From Peptostreptococcus porci (lineage in GTDB: Bacteria; Bacillota; Clostridia; Peptostreptococcales; Peptostreptococcaceae): a stretch of 64,000 nucleotides of DNA. Numbering within the stretch: the first letter of the stretch is position 1; every line of letters starts with the position of its first letter. The notes below the pieces were generated by a model. That model did not search any database and was not told the DNA's origin. It saw only the letters and a list, made by a program, of their open reading frames with translations. The stretch lies in contig NZ_VUNE01000004.1 in assembly GCF_009695815.1 (NCBI RefSeq), positions 62,001-126,000 on the forward strand, read 5' to 3'. Positions 44,335 to 54,233 of the stretch are shown here, piece by piece. The position numbers and the translations under genes were made by a program.

Positions 44335-46146
44335 TTATTTTTTATTTCTATATTTGTTGACAATATCTCTTATTATCTCCACTCTGTTGAATGGTGTGAT
44401 TAAATATAGACCATCTACATATTCCTCGATTTGCTCAATAAATTCAAGACTCATACTTACTGCCAGCTCTGCAGCTTCTTCTCGAGTTAAATTTTCGTAT
44501 GCAGCAATAATTTTCTCATCAACATTTATACCAGATATCTCCTCATTCATAAAAACTGCATTCCTATGACTGACTATCGGTATTATTCCACCCATTATCT
44601 TTGCCTTTAGCTCTTTTTTGGCAATTTTTATATTTTCTATGGCATTTTCTGAAAGCACTGGCTGAGTATAGAAAACCTCTACGCCATTTTCAACTTTTTT
44701 TCTAGCCTTATTCAGCTCTGCCAAAAAGTTTTTGGCGTTAATATTTAATCCGCTTGAAATCACCATTTTATTTGAAAATACATTTTCATTCAGCTCTCCA
44801 ATATATTTTGCAAGTAGTCTTGAATTGAAGTTGAACACCGGTTTAATTTCATCTTTTTCTGCCGTCGGAATCGGATCGCCTGTCACAACAATCAAATTTC
44901 TGATATTTTCTATATTTAATCCAAGAAGTAATGCCTTTGTTGCATTTAAATTTCTATCTCTACACGTTAAATGAACTACAGGCTCTAGCCCTACTTCATT
45001 TTTGATCTTGTATGCCATCAGTGAGCTGTCTATTCTGGCTCGCCCAACTGGACAGTCAGCTATTGTTACAGCATCTACATCGAGTTCTTTCAGGCGCTTT
45101 AGTGAATTCATATATTTTTCTATATCGACATCAGCCGGTGGATCAAGCTCTACTGCTATCACCTTTTTCCCACCACAGAGTTTATCATAAAACACATTTG
45201 AAGACGGCTTTGTTCTCACTTTGAAAACTTGTGGTTTTTCATCTTTTAGTGACTGTATCCTATGCTTTTTTAGGTTATTTGACAGCTTTTCAATATGGCT
45301 AGGCGTAGTTCCACAGCAACCACCTATTATTTCAACGCCTCTATCCAAAAAATCCAGCATAGTATTAGCAAAATAATTTGCGTTGTCAGAATAGAAAATC
45401 CTATTATTCACAACTGTAGGATAAGATGCATTTGGCATTATTGAAATCGTCTTATTTGGTATTTTTATCTTATCTACAGTTCTAAGTATATATCCAGGAC
45501 CAGAAATACAATTAAATCCGACAGAGTCAACATTTTTATCCAAAGCAAAATCTTCCAATAGCTTTTCTCCTGAATATCCCTTTCTGGTATATCCATCTGG
45601 ATTTATCGCAAAAGAAACGATAATGTAGGAGTCATCACACTTATTCTTAATGTATTCGCTAACCTCATGCAGTGCTCTACCTTCGTCAAACGTCTCAAAA
45701 ATAAAATTCTTCGCTCCTAGATTTAAAAATTTATCCACAATAGCCACATATTCTTCAACAAGAGTAGAAAAGCTATCATCATCTGAGCTATCATAAGGAA
45801 CAGGTCCTATATCTGCGAAGATAAATTTTTCCGAGCTATCATTATTTTCTTTTTTTACATTATCGACTGCTTCCAAAGCAATTTTATAGCCTTGTTCAAT
45901 TATTGTATCAAGAATCTCTCTCGTACACCTTAGAGATCTTCTATTAGCACCAAAAGTGTTTGTTTTCAATGCCGCTGCTCCAGCACGCAAATACTCTTTA
46001 TGTATATCTAAAATCTTATCTCTATCGAAAATATTCGCCATCTCACACTCTGGTAGAGGTTTTTCCGACTTTTCTATATAATATGTCCCCATCGCCCCAT
46101 CAAACAAAAGTGGGAAACTGGACCTTATTTTATCCACATTACTCAT
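44335..46146 (-). CDS. Bifunctional homocysteine S-methyltransferase / methylenetetrahydrofolate reductase
   Basis: 603 residues. Residues 1-290 are a homocysteine methyltransferase domain (PLLFDGAMGTYYIEK; zinc ligands in GFNCISGPG and IIGGCCGTTPSHI); about 310-603 is an MTHFR domain (KVIAVELDPPADVDIEKYMN, LIVVTGDPIP, GIIPIVSHRNAVF). This is the YitJ-type fusion, which makes 5-methyl-THF for methionine synthase and may itself use S-methylated donors. Last gene of the methionine operon, 38 bp after metH. Confidence 0.92.
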   Translation of the reverse strand: MSNVDKIRSSFPLLFDGAMGTYYIEKSEKPLPECEMANIFDRDKILDIHKEYLRAGAAALKTNTFGANRRSLRCTREILDTIIEQGYKIALEAVDNVKKENNDSSEKFIFADIGPVPYDSSDDDSFSTLVEEYVAIVDKFLNLGAKNFIFETFDEGRALHEVSEYIKNKCDDSYIIVSFAINPDGYTRKGYSGEKLLEDFALDKNVDSVGFNCISGPGYILRTVDKIKIPNKTISIMPNASYPTVVNNRIFYSDNANYFANTMLDFLDRGVEIIGGCCGTTPSHIEKLSNNLKKHRIQSLKDEKPQVFKVRTKPSSNVFYDKLCGGKKVIAVELDPPADVDIEKYMNSLKRLKELDVDAVTIADCPVGRARIDSSLMAYKIKNEVGLEPVVHLTCRDRNLNATKALLLGLNIENIRNLIVVTGDPIPTAEKDEIKPVFNFNSRLLAKYIGELNENVFSNKMVISSGLNINAKNFLAELNKARKKVENGVEVFYTQPVLSENAIENIKIAKKELKAKIMGGIIPIVSHRNAVFMNEEISGINVDEKIIAAYENLTREEAAELAVSMSLEFIEQIEEYVDGLYLITPFNRVEIIRDIVNKYRNKK

Positions 46147-46184
46147 TTCTTTTCCTCTCTATATATTGAAAATTTCACTACCTG

Positions 46185-48563
46185 TTATCCCAGTACAAGC
46201 TTTGCGTATTCAACACTTTTTTTTGCGTCTTTGCAATAACAATCTGCGTCTATCTTCATTGCATATTCTTCAGTCAAAACAGCACCACCAACCATTATTT
46301 TACAGCTTGGTGCATTTTTTCTAAGGCTCTTTATTGTATCTTCCATACTCTTCAAGGTTGTAGTCATCAAGGCACTTAATCCTACAAGCTTTACATCATT
46401 TTCTATCACAGCGTCGACTACTTTTTGGATATCCACATCTCTTCCCAAATCTATAATTTGATATCCGTAGTTTTCAAGTATCACTTTAACTATATTTTTA
46501 CCTATGTCGTGTATATCGCCTTTTACTGTCGCCATCACTATCTTGCCCTTAGATACACTTTCTCCACCGACACTGGCAATTCTTTTTTTGATAACTTCAA
46601 ATGCCTCTTGTGATGCCGTCGCTGATTTTATCAGTTGCGGAAGAAATATCTCTCCTTTTTCATACCTCAAGCCCACCTGATCCAAAGCTGGTATTAATTT
46701 ATCATTTATTATCTCTAATTCGGATTTTTTTTCCAATAATTCTATTGTTAAATTTCTTGTTTCCTCTTTTAATCCCTTTGAAATCGCCTCTTCAATAGTA
46801 ATATCCTGTGTGCTTCGTGTTTCAGATGATGCTTTTTCTCTTGAATAATTTGCGTACCTTTCGACATATTCTTCTGAATCTCTATCGTTTAAATTAAGCA
46901 CTCTAAATGCAGATATCACATCGCACATTGAAGATATATTTGGATTTATTATAGCCAAGTCCAAGCCCTTTTGCATTGCCATTGTCAAAAATGTAGAGTT
47001 TATTAGTTCTCGGTTTGGCAATCCAAAAGAAATATTTGACACTCCAAGTATCGTTTTTAATCCCAGTTCATTTTTTACCAGTTCTATCGCTCGCAGCGTT
47101 TCTCTGGCACCTTTCTGCTCAGCAGAAACTGTGAGAGTCAGACAGTCAATGTATATATCCTCTTTTGGTATTCCGATAGAAATAGCCTCGTCCATTATTT
47201 TTTTTGCTATTTCTAGTCTGCCTTCTGCAGTCGGTGGTATACCATTCTCATCAAGAGTAAGACCTATGACTCCAGCACCGTACTTTTTTACAAGTGGCAA
47301 AACATTCTTCAATGATTTTTCCTCACCATTAACTGAGTTTACAAGAGGCTTTCCATTATATGCTCTCAACCCATTTTCCAATGCTCTATAATCAGAGCTA
47401 TCTATTTGAAGTGGAACATCAGATATCGACTGTATTGCCTTTACCACATCAGTCATCACTCTTGGTTCGTCAATCTCCGGTAGACCTACATTGACATCCA
47501 ATATGTGAGCACCGGCATCCGTCTGTTCAATCACCTGTCCCAGAATGTACTCCAAATCATTTTCTATCAGGGCTTGTTTGAATCTCTTTTTACCAGTAGG
47601 ATTAATTCTCTCTCCTACAATCTTTATTTCATCTATCTCCACGACATTTGTGGCTGAACAGACAACCGATCTTCTCCTATTTCTATTAATCTTCAGAGTC
47701 CTATCTCGTAATATCTCTACTATCTTGCTGATATAATCCGGAGTTGTACCACAGCAACCACCTATGTATTTTACTCCCAGTTGAGCTATTTTGTCAGCCC
47801 AAACAGCATAATCATTTTCATCAATATCATATTTTCCAGTATTTAGATTCGGAAGTCCTGCGTTCGCCTTAACTATAAGTGGTGTCGATGAAATTTCTGA
47901 AAGTACCTTTGCCATTGGAAAGATTTCATCAGGACCTAAAGAACAGTTTATACCAAAAGCATCTACACCCAAGCCTTCCACTGTAGCTGCAAAAGCCTCC
48001 AAGCTACATCCAGTGAACGTCCTTTTATTTTTCTCAAATGTCATAGTGCAAAACACTGGTAATGAAGTATTTTCCTTTGCTGCCAAAATCGCAGCTTTCA
48101 CTTCATATAGATCTGTCATCGTCTCTATTACGATTAAATCTGCTCCACTCTCTTCTCCCACTACCATTTGCTGTTTAAAAATATCATATGCTTCCTCAAA
48201 CGACAAGGTTCCGTTTGGCTCCAGTAATTCTCCAATTGGACCAATATCTAATGCGACATAAGATTTTTTACCAGATTTTTTTACAGCCTTTTTTGCTGCT
48301 TCTACGCCTGCCTGTACCACCTCTTCCACAGAATATCCAATGCCCTCTAACTTGTGAGCATTTGCTCCAAAGGTATTTGTATAGACAATATCTGCACCAC
48401 TATTTATATACATCAAATGAATATCCGTGATAGAATCCTGATTGGTAATATTTAGGATTTCTGGTCTTTCTCCTAGCTTTAGACCAGATTTTTGGAGCAT
48501 CGTCCCCATAGCCCCATCTAGTATTACGAATTTTGAATTTTTTAGTACCTCTGAAATTGACAT
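46185..48563 (-). CDS. metH: Cobalamin-dependent methionine synthase lacking the activation domain
   Basis: 792 residues from ATG 48563, 7 bp after GGAGG. Order: homocysteine-binding domain (about 1-295, zinc ligands GINCSLGP and GGCCGTTPDYI), pterin-binding domain (about 315-570, IVGERINPTGKKRFKQAL), cobalamin cap and B12-binding domain with DIHDIGKNIV (His ligand, DxHxxG). It stops after the B12 domain; the SAM-binding reactivation domain of E. coli MetH is encoded by the separate gene just upstream. Makes methionine from homocysteine and methyl-THF. Confidence 0.95.
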   Translation of the reverse strand: MSISEVLKNSKFVILDGAMGTMLQKSGLKLGERPEILNITNQDSITDIHLMYINSGADIVYTNTFGANAHKLEGIGYSVEEVVQAGVEAAKKAVKKSGKKSYVALDIGPIGELLEPNGTLSFEEAYDIFKQQMVVGEESGADLIVIETMTDLYEVKAAILAAKENTSLPVFCTMTFEKNKRTFTGCSLEAFAATVEGLGVDAFGINCSLGPDEIFPMAKVLSEISSTPLIVKANAGLPNLNTGKYDIDENDYAVWADKIAQLGVKYIGGCCGTTPDYISKIVEILRDRTLKINRNRRRSVVCSATNVVEIDEIKIVGERINPTGKKRFKQALIENDLEYILGQVIEQTDAGAHILDVNVGLPEIDEPRVMTDVVKAIQSISDVPLQIDSSDYRALENGLRAYNGKPLVNSVNGEEKSLKNVLPLVKKYGAGVIGLTLDENGIPPTAEGRLEIAKKIMDEAISIGIPKEDIYIDCLTLTVSAEQKGARETLRAIELVKNELGLKTILGVSNISFGLPNRELINSTFLTMAMQKGLDLAIINPNISSMCDVISAFRVLNLNDRDSEEYVERYANYSREKASSETRSTQDITIEEAISKGLKEETRNLTIELLEKKSELEIINDKLIPALDQVGLRYEKGEIFLPQLIKSATASQEAFEVIKKRIASVGGESVSKGKIVMATVKGDIHDIGKNIVKVILENYGYQIIDLGRDVDIQKVVDAVIENDVKLVGLSALMTTTLKSMEDTIKSLRKNAPSCKIMVGGAVLTEEYAMKIDADCYCKDAKKSVEYAKLVLG

Positions 48564-48576
48564 CCCATTACCTCCA

Positions 48577-49287
48577 TTAAAATCTACCACAGGATATACC
48601 CGATTTTCTATACTCGCAATTCATAAACATCTTGCAATTTTCGCATCCCGCAAAACGCTTGATCTGCTTTTTATTTGAAATACCAATAATAGCAGTTACA
48701 GATTTTCTCGGTATCATAATACCACTCGAACTGACATTCAGTCCTATTTTTCTCTGGGCATCCAACACTCTCAAGAAATCTGGCTGTTGGCTAATTGGCA
48801 TATCACCATAACCAGGGCTAAATCTATCAGTTAGAAATAGCCCTATGGCATTATATTCTTTTTCTATTCTTTCATTTATTTCATTGCAAACAGACTCTAT
48901 TGCACTGCTTGCACAGCTATCTAATATTATTGATTTTGTCAAATCTCGTATCTGTTGAACCCTGATTTTGTTGTCAACCACAACACCCAAAGTTACAGCC
49001 ATTAGGACACATCTATCGCATTCTGATAGCATTTCATTAATATCATTTCCAATTAGGACAAAATCTGTATCTTTAAGAAACACTCTATCTCTGTGTTTTG
49101 ATGTTTTTTCTCTGTCGATTTCAAATATTTGGTATATATATTTTGGCTTTGAAAACGACTTTATATCTTCAATACACTCATAAATTAGGGCGTCTACATC
49201 CGATGGAATCTCATGCCCTCTAAAGCCAAGATATTTTAACACTTCTTGTCTATTAACTTTTTTTACCGATATTTCAGACACCTCCAT
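48577..49287 (-). CDS. Methionine synthase activation-domain protein
   Basis: 236 residues from ATG 49287, 8 bp after GGGGG. The region TDRFSPGYGDMPISQQPDFL ... KIGLNVSSSGIMIPRKSVTAIIGIS is the AdoMet-binding activation domain of MetH. A four-Cys end (CENCKMFMNCEYRKSGISC) may bind a metal or cluster. In Thermotoga, a separate protein of this type (TM0269) reactivates a MetH that lacks the domain; the adjacent truncated metH implies the same here. Confidence 0.9.
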   Translation of the reverse strand: MEVSEISVKKVNRQEVLKYLGFRGHEIPSDVDALIYECIEDIKSFSKPKYIYQIFEIDREKTSKHRDRVFLKDTDFVLIGNDINEMLSECDRCVLMAVTLGVVVDNKIRVQQIRDLTKSIILDSCASSAIESVCNEINERIEKEYNAIGLFLTDRFSPGYGDMPISQQPDFLRVLDAQRKIGLNVSSSGIMIPRKSVTAIIGISNKKQIKRFAGCENCKMFMNCEYRKSGISCGRF

Positions 49288-49347
49288 CGGAATCACCCCC
49301 TTTTATATTACTATATAATATACCACATAACATCGATATTCTGTATA

Positions 49348-50274
49348 CTATATTGCTTTTTCTTCTATTTCGCTGATATTATAAGGAGTTCTCTGATATA
49401 CACAGTAATTTAACCAGTTTGAGAACAGCAAATTGCTATGTGCTCTCCATTTCACAGAAACACCTTTATTTATATCATCGTTTTTGTAGTAATTTTTCGG
49501 CAATTCTATTGGAAGCCCCGCATTTTTATCTCTCAAATACTCATTTTCCAAGGTATCAAAATCATATTCTCCATGCCCAGCAACAAAGATAAATCTCTCA
49601 TCCTTCGTAGATGCTATATTAAGACCGACATCACAGGATGATGAGATAATATCTATATCATCAACTTTTTTTATATCTTCAAGCTTGCAGTATGTGTGTC
49701 TTGAATGAGGAATAAAAAATGATTCATCAAATCCACTTGTAAGTATTGTATTCTTGTTTAGATCACACTCGTAGACACCAAATAATTTTTTATCTAACTT
49801 ATGCTTTTCAATACCGTAATAATGGTATAGTGCAGCCTGAGAAGCCCAGCATATAAATAGTGTGGAAAAAACATTTTTCCTTGCAAAATCAAGAATTTCT
49901 GTCATCTCTTTCCAATAGTCTACCTCTTCATAGGATATCTCTTCTACTGGTGCTCCTGTTATAATCATCGCATCATACTTTTTGTCTCTGATATCATCTA
50001 ATGAAACGTAAAATTTCTCCAGATGCTCCTTGCTTACATTTTTACTATCATGGGTTTTCGTCTGAACAAAGTCAACATTTACTTGAAGCGCCGTATTTGA
50101 TATCCTTCTCAGCAGCTGTGTTTCAGTTTTTTCCTTTGTAGGCATCAAGTTTACTATCGCTAATTCCAGAGGTCTAATATCCTGAGTATTAGCCCTCTGT
50201 TCATCCATGATAAAAATATTTTCATCGGTAAGCGTCTTGTATGCTGGCAAATCTTTGGGTATAATTATCGGCAT
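49348..50274 (-). CDS. metA: Homoserine O-acetyltransferase (MetA type)
   Basis: 308 residues. Catalytic Cys142 in LFICWASQA, His234 and Glu236 in VAGHGEYDF. Position 111 (ITGAPVEEI) is Glu, which in characterised MetA enzymes goes with acetyl-CoA, where Gly gives succinyl-CoA. So the product is most likely O-acetylhomoserine, matching the O-acetylhomoserine sulfhydrylase encoded 21 bp upstream. Confidence 0.94.
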   Translation of the reverse strand: MPIIIPKDLPAYKTLTDENIFIMDEQRANTQDIRPLELAIVNLMPTKEKTETQLLRRISNTALQVNVDFVQTKTHDSKNVSKEHLEKFYVSLDDIRDKKYDAMIITGAPVEEISYEEVDYWKEMTEILDFARKNVFSTLFICWASQAALYHYYGIEKHKLDKKLFGVYECDLNKNTILTSGFDESFFIPHSRHTYCKLEDIKKVDDIDIISSSCDVGLNIASTKDERFIFVAGHGEYDFDTLENEYLRDKNAGLPIELPKNYYKNDDINKGVSVKWRAHSNLLFSNWLNYCVYQRTPYNISEIEEKAI

Positions 50275-50295
50275 TTTTATTACCTCCTCGCAATA

Positions 50296-51573
50296 CTAAA
50301 GCTTGCTCAATGCGTTTTCTATGTCTGCCAGCAAATCTTCAATATCTTCAATGCCGACAGAAAGTCTAACTAATGTTTCTGTGATACCACCCTTTTCAAG
50401 CTGTTCCTTTGAAAGCTGTCTATGAGTAGTGCTCGCTGGGTGAATCACACAACTCTTTGCATCTGCAACATGTGTCACAAGAGAGAAAACTTCAAGATTG
50501 TCTATAAATTTCTTTGCATCTTCGGAACTACCTTTTACTCCGAACGCAATAACGCCACTTGCTCCCTTTGGTAAATATTTTTGCTTTAATTCATAAGTTG
50601 GATTACTCTTCAATCCTGGATAACTAACCCACTCAACCTTATCATGTGATTCCAAATATTCGGCAATTTTCTGTGCATTGCTACTATGTCTTTCTATCCT
50701 AAGAGCAAGTGTCTCTAATCCTAGAGTTGTTAGAAATGCATTAAAAGGCGCTTGTACAAATCCAATATCTCTAATATATGCCACTCTCGCTTTAACTGAA
50801 AATGCTGCATTTCCAAATGCTTCAACAAAGCTTAATCCATGATAGCTTGGATCCGGCTCGACGAAATCACTGAATTTACCATTATTCCAATCGAATTTTC
50901 CACCATCAACTACGATTCCTCCCAATGCTCTTGCATGTCCATCTATATACTTTGTTGTAGAGTGAAGTACGATGTCTGCACCAAATTCAAATGGTCTACA
51001 CAGAATCGGCGTTGCAAAAGTATTATCTATTACTAGAGGCACTCCATTTTTGTGAGCCACATTCGCAATTCTTTCTATATCCAACACTTCCACTCTTGGA
51101 TTTCCGATAGTTTCACCATATACAACTTTTGTATTTTTCTGTATTGCCTCTTGAATCACTTCATCAGGTGCGTTTACTGGTACAAATGTTACATCTATTC
51201 CATATCTCTTTACTGTATTTGTAAAGAAACTTACTGTTCCACCATAAAGATTTGATAACGCTACGATATGATCACCTGATTTACAAAGTGTAAAAATTGC
51301 CAATGCTATTGCTGACATACCTGATGAAGTTGCCACTGCACCGACACCCCCCTCAAGATCTGCAATTTTCGCTTCCAAATCTGCAACAGTTGGATTTGCA
51401 ACTCTTGAATAAAAGAATCCTGCCTCTTTTAAGTCAAACAAATCTCCTAAAAAGTCTGCTGAATCATATTTGAATGTCGTTGACTGCACCAATGGAAAAA
51501 CTCTTGGATCTCCATTTTCTGGTAAATTTCCTGAATGAATACATCTTGTTCCTACACTTAGCTTCTTTGTCAT
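50296..51573 (-). CDS. metY: O-acetylhomoserine sulfhydrylase (PLP-dependent)
   Basis: 425 residues, ATG 51573 with AGGAGG upstream. Cys/Met metabolism PLP enzyme: TRCIHSGNLPENGDPRVFPL N-terminus, YSRVANPTVADLEAKIADLE, and the PLP-lysine in LHSTTKYIDGHARALGG. Length and NPT/IDGHA motifs fit MetY, which makes homocysteine directly from O-acetylhomoserine and sulfide. First gene of the operon behind the T-box leader. Confidence 0.94.
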   Translation of the reverse strand: MTKKLSVGTRCIHSGNLPENGDPRVFPLVQSTTFKYDSADFLGDLFDLKEAGFFYSRVANPTVADLEAKIADLEGGVGAVATSSGMSAIALAIFTLCKSGDHIVALSNLYGGTVSFFTNTVKRYGIDVTFVPVNAPDEVIQEAIQKNTKVVYGETIGNPRVEVLDIERIANVAHKNGVPLVIDNTFATPILCRPFEFGADIVLHSTTKYIDGHARALGGIVVDGGKFDWNNGKFSDFVEPDPSYHGLSFVEAFGNAAFSVKARVAYIRDIGFVQAPFNAFLTTLGLETLALRIERHSSNAQKIAEYLESHDKVEWVSYPGLKSNPTYELKQKYLPKGASGVIAFGVKGSSEDAKKFIDNLEVFSLVTHVADAKSCVIHPASTTHRQLSKEQLEKGGITETLVRLSVGIEDIEDLLADIENALSKL

Positions 51574-51626
51574 AATATTTTCCTCCTAAATTTCAATAAA
51601 TCTTTATATTTAATATTTATTGATAA

Positions 51627-51946
51627 ATAAAAAAGCCCCTTTCAACTATATAGTTGAAAAGGACGAAATGTTCGCGTTACCACCTTTTATTTATGGTATT
51701 TTCACAAATACCACCTCATCAAGTACACCAAGTACCCTAGATATAAAAAGTTATCTTCAAGTACCATCATACTCTAGCGCTATAACAGGCGCACCCGTCT
51801 GAATCTAAAATATTCGATTCAACATCTCCAAGACCATATTCACTAAATTCATAGATGCCCACTCTCACCAAATGTGGGTTCTCTGTAAAATAATCCAATA
51901 GCTACTCTTCTCTTCACTGAATTTTATTTATCGTATTAATATTATG
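51627..51946 (-). ncRNA. T-box riboswitch, probably methionine-specific
   Basis: Minus-strand leader of about 320 nt ahead of metY. The T-box sequence AGGTGGTAACGCGAAC is at 51670-51685, followed by TTTCGTCC and a terminator hairpin (51636-51662, CCTTTTCAACTA / TAGTTGAAAGGGG) with a run of T at 51627-51634. Stem I features include AGAGAACCCAC, GGTGAGAGTGGG and a specifier region GTGAATATGGTC, in which ATG (51835-51837) fits Met. Uncharged tRNA-Met would stabilise the antiterminator and switch on the operon. Confidence 0.88.
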
Positions 51947-51952
51947 AATACT

Positions 51953-51981
51953 ATTATATTAACCTAAATGCTAATTGTCAA
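51953..51981 (-). promoter_or_regulatory. Promoter of the methionine operon
   Basis: Minus-strand -35 TTGACA (51976-51981), 17-bp spacer, -10 TATAAT (51953-51958): perfect sigma-A consensus directly before the T-box leader. Confidence 0.85.
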
Positions 51982-52133
51982 TAGTTTTTTTATTTATTAC
52001 TAATTTTTTATTATTATTTATGAGATATTGTTGATTCTGTTTATCTTGTAAGGCACTTTTCTAATTAATACAATCACTATTTCAATTGCAAAATATCATT
52101 ATTTAATTTTTCTAAATTTTTAGTCCTTTATTC

Positions 52134-52174
52134 TTGACTTTTTCCCCCCTACTATATAATATAAACTATATAGT
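52134..52174 (+). promoter_or_regulatory. Promoter/operator of the 52217 gene
   Basis: -35 TTGACT (52134-52139) and -10 TAATAT (52157-52162, 17-bp spacer) or TATAAT (52155-52160, 15-bp). An inverted repeat ACTATAT (52151-52157) / ATATAGT (52168-52174) overlaps the -10. Confidence 0.5.
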
Positions 52175-52216
52175 AGCTATTTTATGATGTGAGGTAAAAA
52201 AATATGGAGGGTAAAT

Positions 52217-52528
52217 ATGCATAATTACAAGAAAAAAACAAAATTATTTGGGTCTTTAGGTCTTTCTATGTCACTCATTGTTTCCTTATTTTCAAATATT
52301 ACATTTGCAAATGAAACAAAAAATTCCTATGGAATGTATAAACTGAATTTAAATGATTTTTTCTCATGGATTGATTTGATTCCAATGACATATTTTATCA
52401 TTTTTGTTCTGTTAGTAGTATTTTTAGAAGACACAGTTTTTAGCGATGTGAAGATTTTTAAAAAAGTTCGAAGGATATTCTTCGTAATATTATTAATCAT
52501 TTTTGCTTTAAAGCAAATTTTGACCTAA
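52217..52528 (+). CDS. Small membrane protein with signal sequence
   Basis: 103 residues, ATG 52217 after GGAGGG. A signal peptide ends near FSNITFA (about 33), then a short external stretch, a membrane helix (about 55-73), a charged loop (FSDVKIFKKVRR) and a second helix (about 85-100). No family recognised. Plus-strand singleton between the methionine operon and the convergent SirTM operon. Confidence 0.65.
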   Translation: MHNYKKKTKLFGSLGLSMSLIVSLFSNITFANETKNSYGMYKLNLNDFFSWIDLIPMTYFIIFVLLVVFLEDTVFSDVKIFKKVRRIFFVILLIIFALKQILT

Positions 52529-52587
52529 TATAACACTTTATCTAAACTTTCCTCAAAAATCATCTCCTTTTTTATTTGTTTAATCAC

Positions 52588-53505
52588 TTACATTTTATCA
52601 GGGAGATGTTTTTTATGCAAATCTTCCAACACTGTAGAAATATCATAATTTATACATATCGAACGCTCTTTTATACTGTCTGGACATACTGCCTCACCTT
52701 TATTTATACAAATATACGTGGAATCAGTATTCTTATCAGTCATCCGCCAAAACGGATACTTAATTATAACTGGAGTATTCCCACCAACACCTAATTCAAG
52801 AAATACTATCTTCTTATCACTGTACTTCTTCAAAAATTCTGTATATCTTCCTTTCGCTTCATTCCAGCCTTCATCCTCAACAAAGGTTGAATCAGCTCTC
52901 AAATTCATTGTCATAGGAGCATTACATACTGGACACTTGGGAATTAAATCAGTCGGAATCTTCATTTCTGACTGTTTCGCAATCATTTCTCTTACTTCTA
53001 TTTCGTTGTCATATGTTTTATTGTGACAAGGTACAGAGCACTGCCACAAGCCATAGTCACCTTGAGTATAAAAGAGTCTCATTTTGTCAAATCCTGCAAG
53101 CTGAACTTGATGATCCACATTCGTTGTGATTACAAAATAATTTTTGTCTTTTATTAATGACAACAGTTTCAAATACGGTTCTCCAGCCTTTATATCGTAT
53201 CTATTGTAATAAATATGCCTACTCCACCATCCCCAGTATTCTTCAAGTGTTTCAAAGGGATAAAATCCCCCAGAATACATATCTGTAATTCCATACTTTT
53301 CTTTAAAATCATTGAAATACTTATCAAATCGTTCACCTGAATAAGTTAATCCAGCAGATGTTGACATTCCAGCACCAATTCCAACCAATACTGCATCAGC
53401 ATCATCAATTTTTTTCTTTATTTCCAATAGAGTTGCTTCACTTATACTACTTCTTATATCCAAACAGTCCTCTGTAAATCTGTTCATCTTTTTCTTTAAA
53501 AACAT
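52588..53505 (-). CDS. Class M sirtuin (SirTM), NAD-dependent protein ADP-ribosyl/deacyl transferase
   Basis: 305 residues, ATG 53505 with AAGGTGG upstream; the start lies inside the macrodomain gene (59-bp overlap). NAD-binding GIGAGMSTSAGLTYSGERF, TTNVDHQVQLAGF, and a four-Cys zinc site (CSVPC ... CPVC) are visible. Where canonical sirtuins have the catalytic His (ELHGS) this has Gln (YTQGDYG), the hallmark of SirTM enzymes, which ADP-ribosylate proteins instead of deacetylating. Coupled with the macrodomain that removes the mark. The usual SirTM substrates (GcvH-L, LplA2) are not encoded nearby. Confidence 0.85.
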   Translation of the reverse strand: MFLKKKMNRFTEDCLDIRSSISEATLLEIKKKIDDADAVLVGIGAGMSTSAGLTYSGERFDKYFNDFKEKYGITDMYSGGFYPFETLEEYWGWWSRHIYYNRYDIKAGEPYLKLLSLIKDKNYFVITTNVDHQVQLAGFDKMRLFYTQGDYGLWQCSVPCHNKTYDNEIEVREMIAKQSEMKIPTDLIPKCPVCNAPMTMNLRADSTFVEDEGWNEAKGRYTEFLKKYSDKKIVFLELGVGGNTPVIIKYPFWRMTDKNTDSTYICINKGEAVCPDSIKERSICINYDISTVLEDLHKKHLPDKM

Positions 53506-54226
53506 TAAATACCACCTTCATTTCAGTACCCTTTTCTTTTTTGAAATCTCTAACAGTATTTATAGCTATTTCTGCCGCCTTGTCATTTGGAAAATGAAAT
53601 TCACCCGTCGATATACAACAAAAAGCAATACTTTTTACTCCATTTGCCTCAGCGACATCCAAGCATGATCTATAGCATGACTCCAATAATTTACAGTCAT
53701 TTTGAGTCAACTTGCCTCCTATTATCGGTCCAACAGTATGGATTACAAATTTGCTAGGTAGGTTAAAAGCCGAAGTTATTTTTGCTTGACCTGTATCTTC
53801 TCCATGCCCCTGCATTTTGATTATTTTGCTACATTCCCAACGCAATTGAACACCAGAGAATGTATGAATAGCATTGTCAATACAATGATGTCCTGGATAA
53901 AAGCATCCCAACAGACTGCTGTTTGCTGCATTGACTATTGCATCAACTTTTAAAAGTGTAATATCGCCTTTCCACAGATGTATGTCCTTTTCTATTTCAT
54001 CAAGATTATCAATATCCACAACGCCTTTTTTCATTATTTCTGCTTGTAAATATTCGTCTTGAATTTTCAAAAACTCGTCGTCAATCACTCTCGGTTCACG
54101 TATATTAAATAATGCTCTCAAAAGCTGCTTCTGATCATCTTCATTTGTCGGTATTTTTATATCCAAGTTTTTTGCTTCCTCTAGCAACCTTTTTATTAGG
54201 TATATTCTTTTTTCATCCTGGTTCAT
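53447..54226 (-). CDS. Zinc-dependent macrodomain (protein ADP-ribose hydrolase)
   Basis: 259 residues, ATG 54226 with GAGGC upstream. An N-terminal helical part (about 1-80) precedes the macro fold: DITLLKVDAIVNAANSSLLG, then CFYPGHHCIDNAIH, the Cys/His cluster typical of the zinc-macro subclass, and CCISTGEFHFPNDKAA with the ADP-ribose phosphate loop. These enzymes reverse SirTM ADP-ribosylation. Its end overlaps the SirTM start by 59 bp, which couples the two tightly. Confidence 0.9.
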   Translation of the reverse strand: MNQDEKRIYLIKRLLEEAKNLDIKIPTNEDDQKQLLRALFNIREPRVIDDEFLKIQDEYLQAEIMKKGVVDIDNLDEIEKDIHLWKGDITLLKVDAIVNAANSSLLGCFYPGHHCIDNAIHTFSGVQLRWECSKIIKMQGHGEDTGQAKITSAFNLPSKFVIHTVGPIIGGKLTQNDCKLLESCYRSCLDVAEANGVKSIAFCCISTGEFHFPNDKAAEIAINTVRDFKKEKGTEMKVVFNVFKEKDEQIYRGLFGYKK

Positions 54227-54233
54227 ATTAGCC

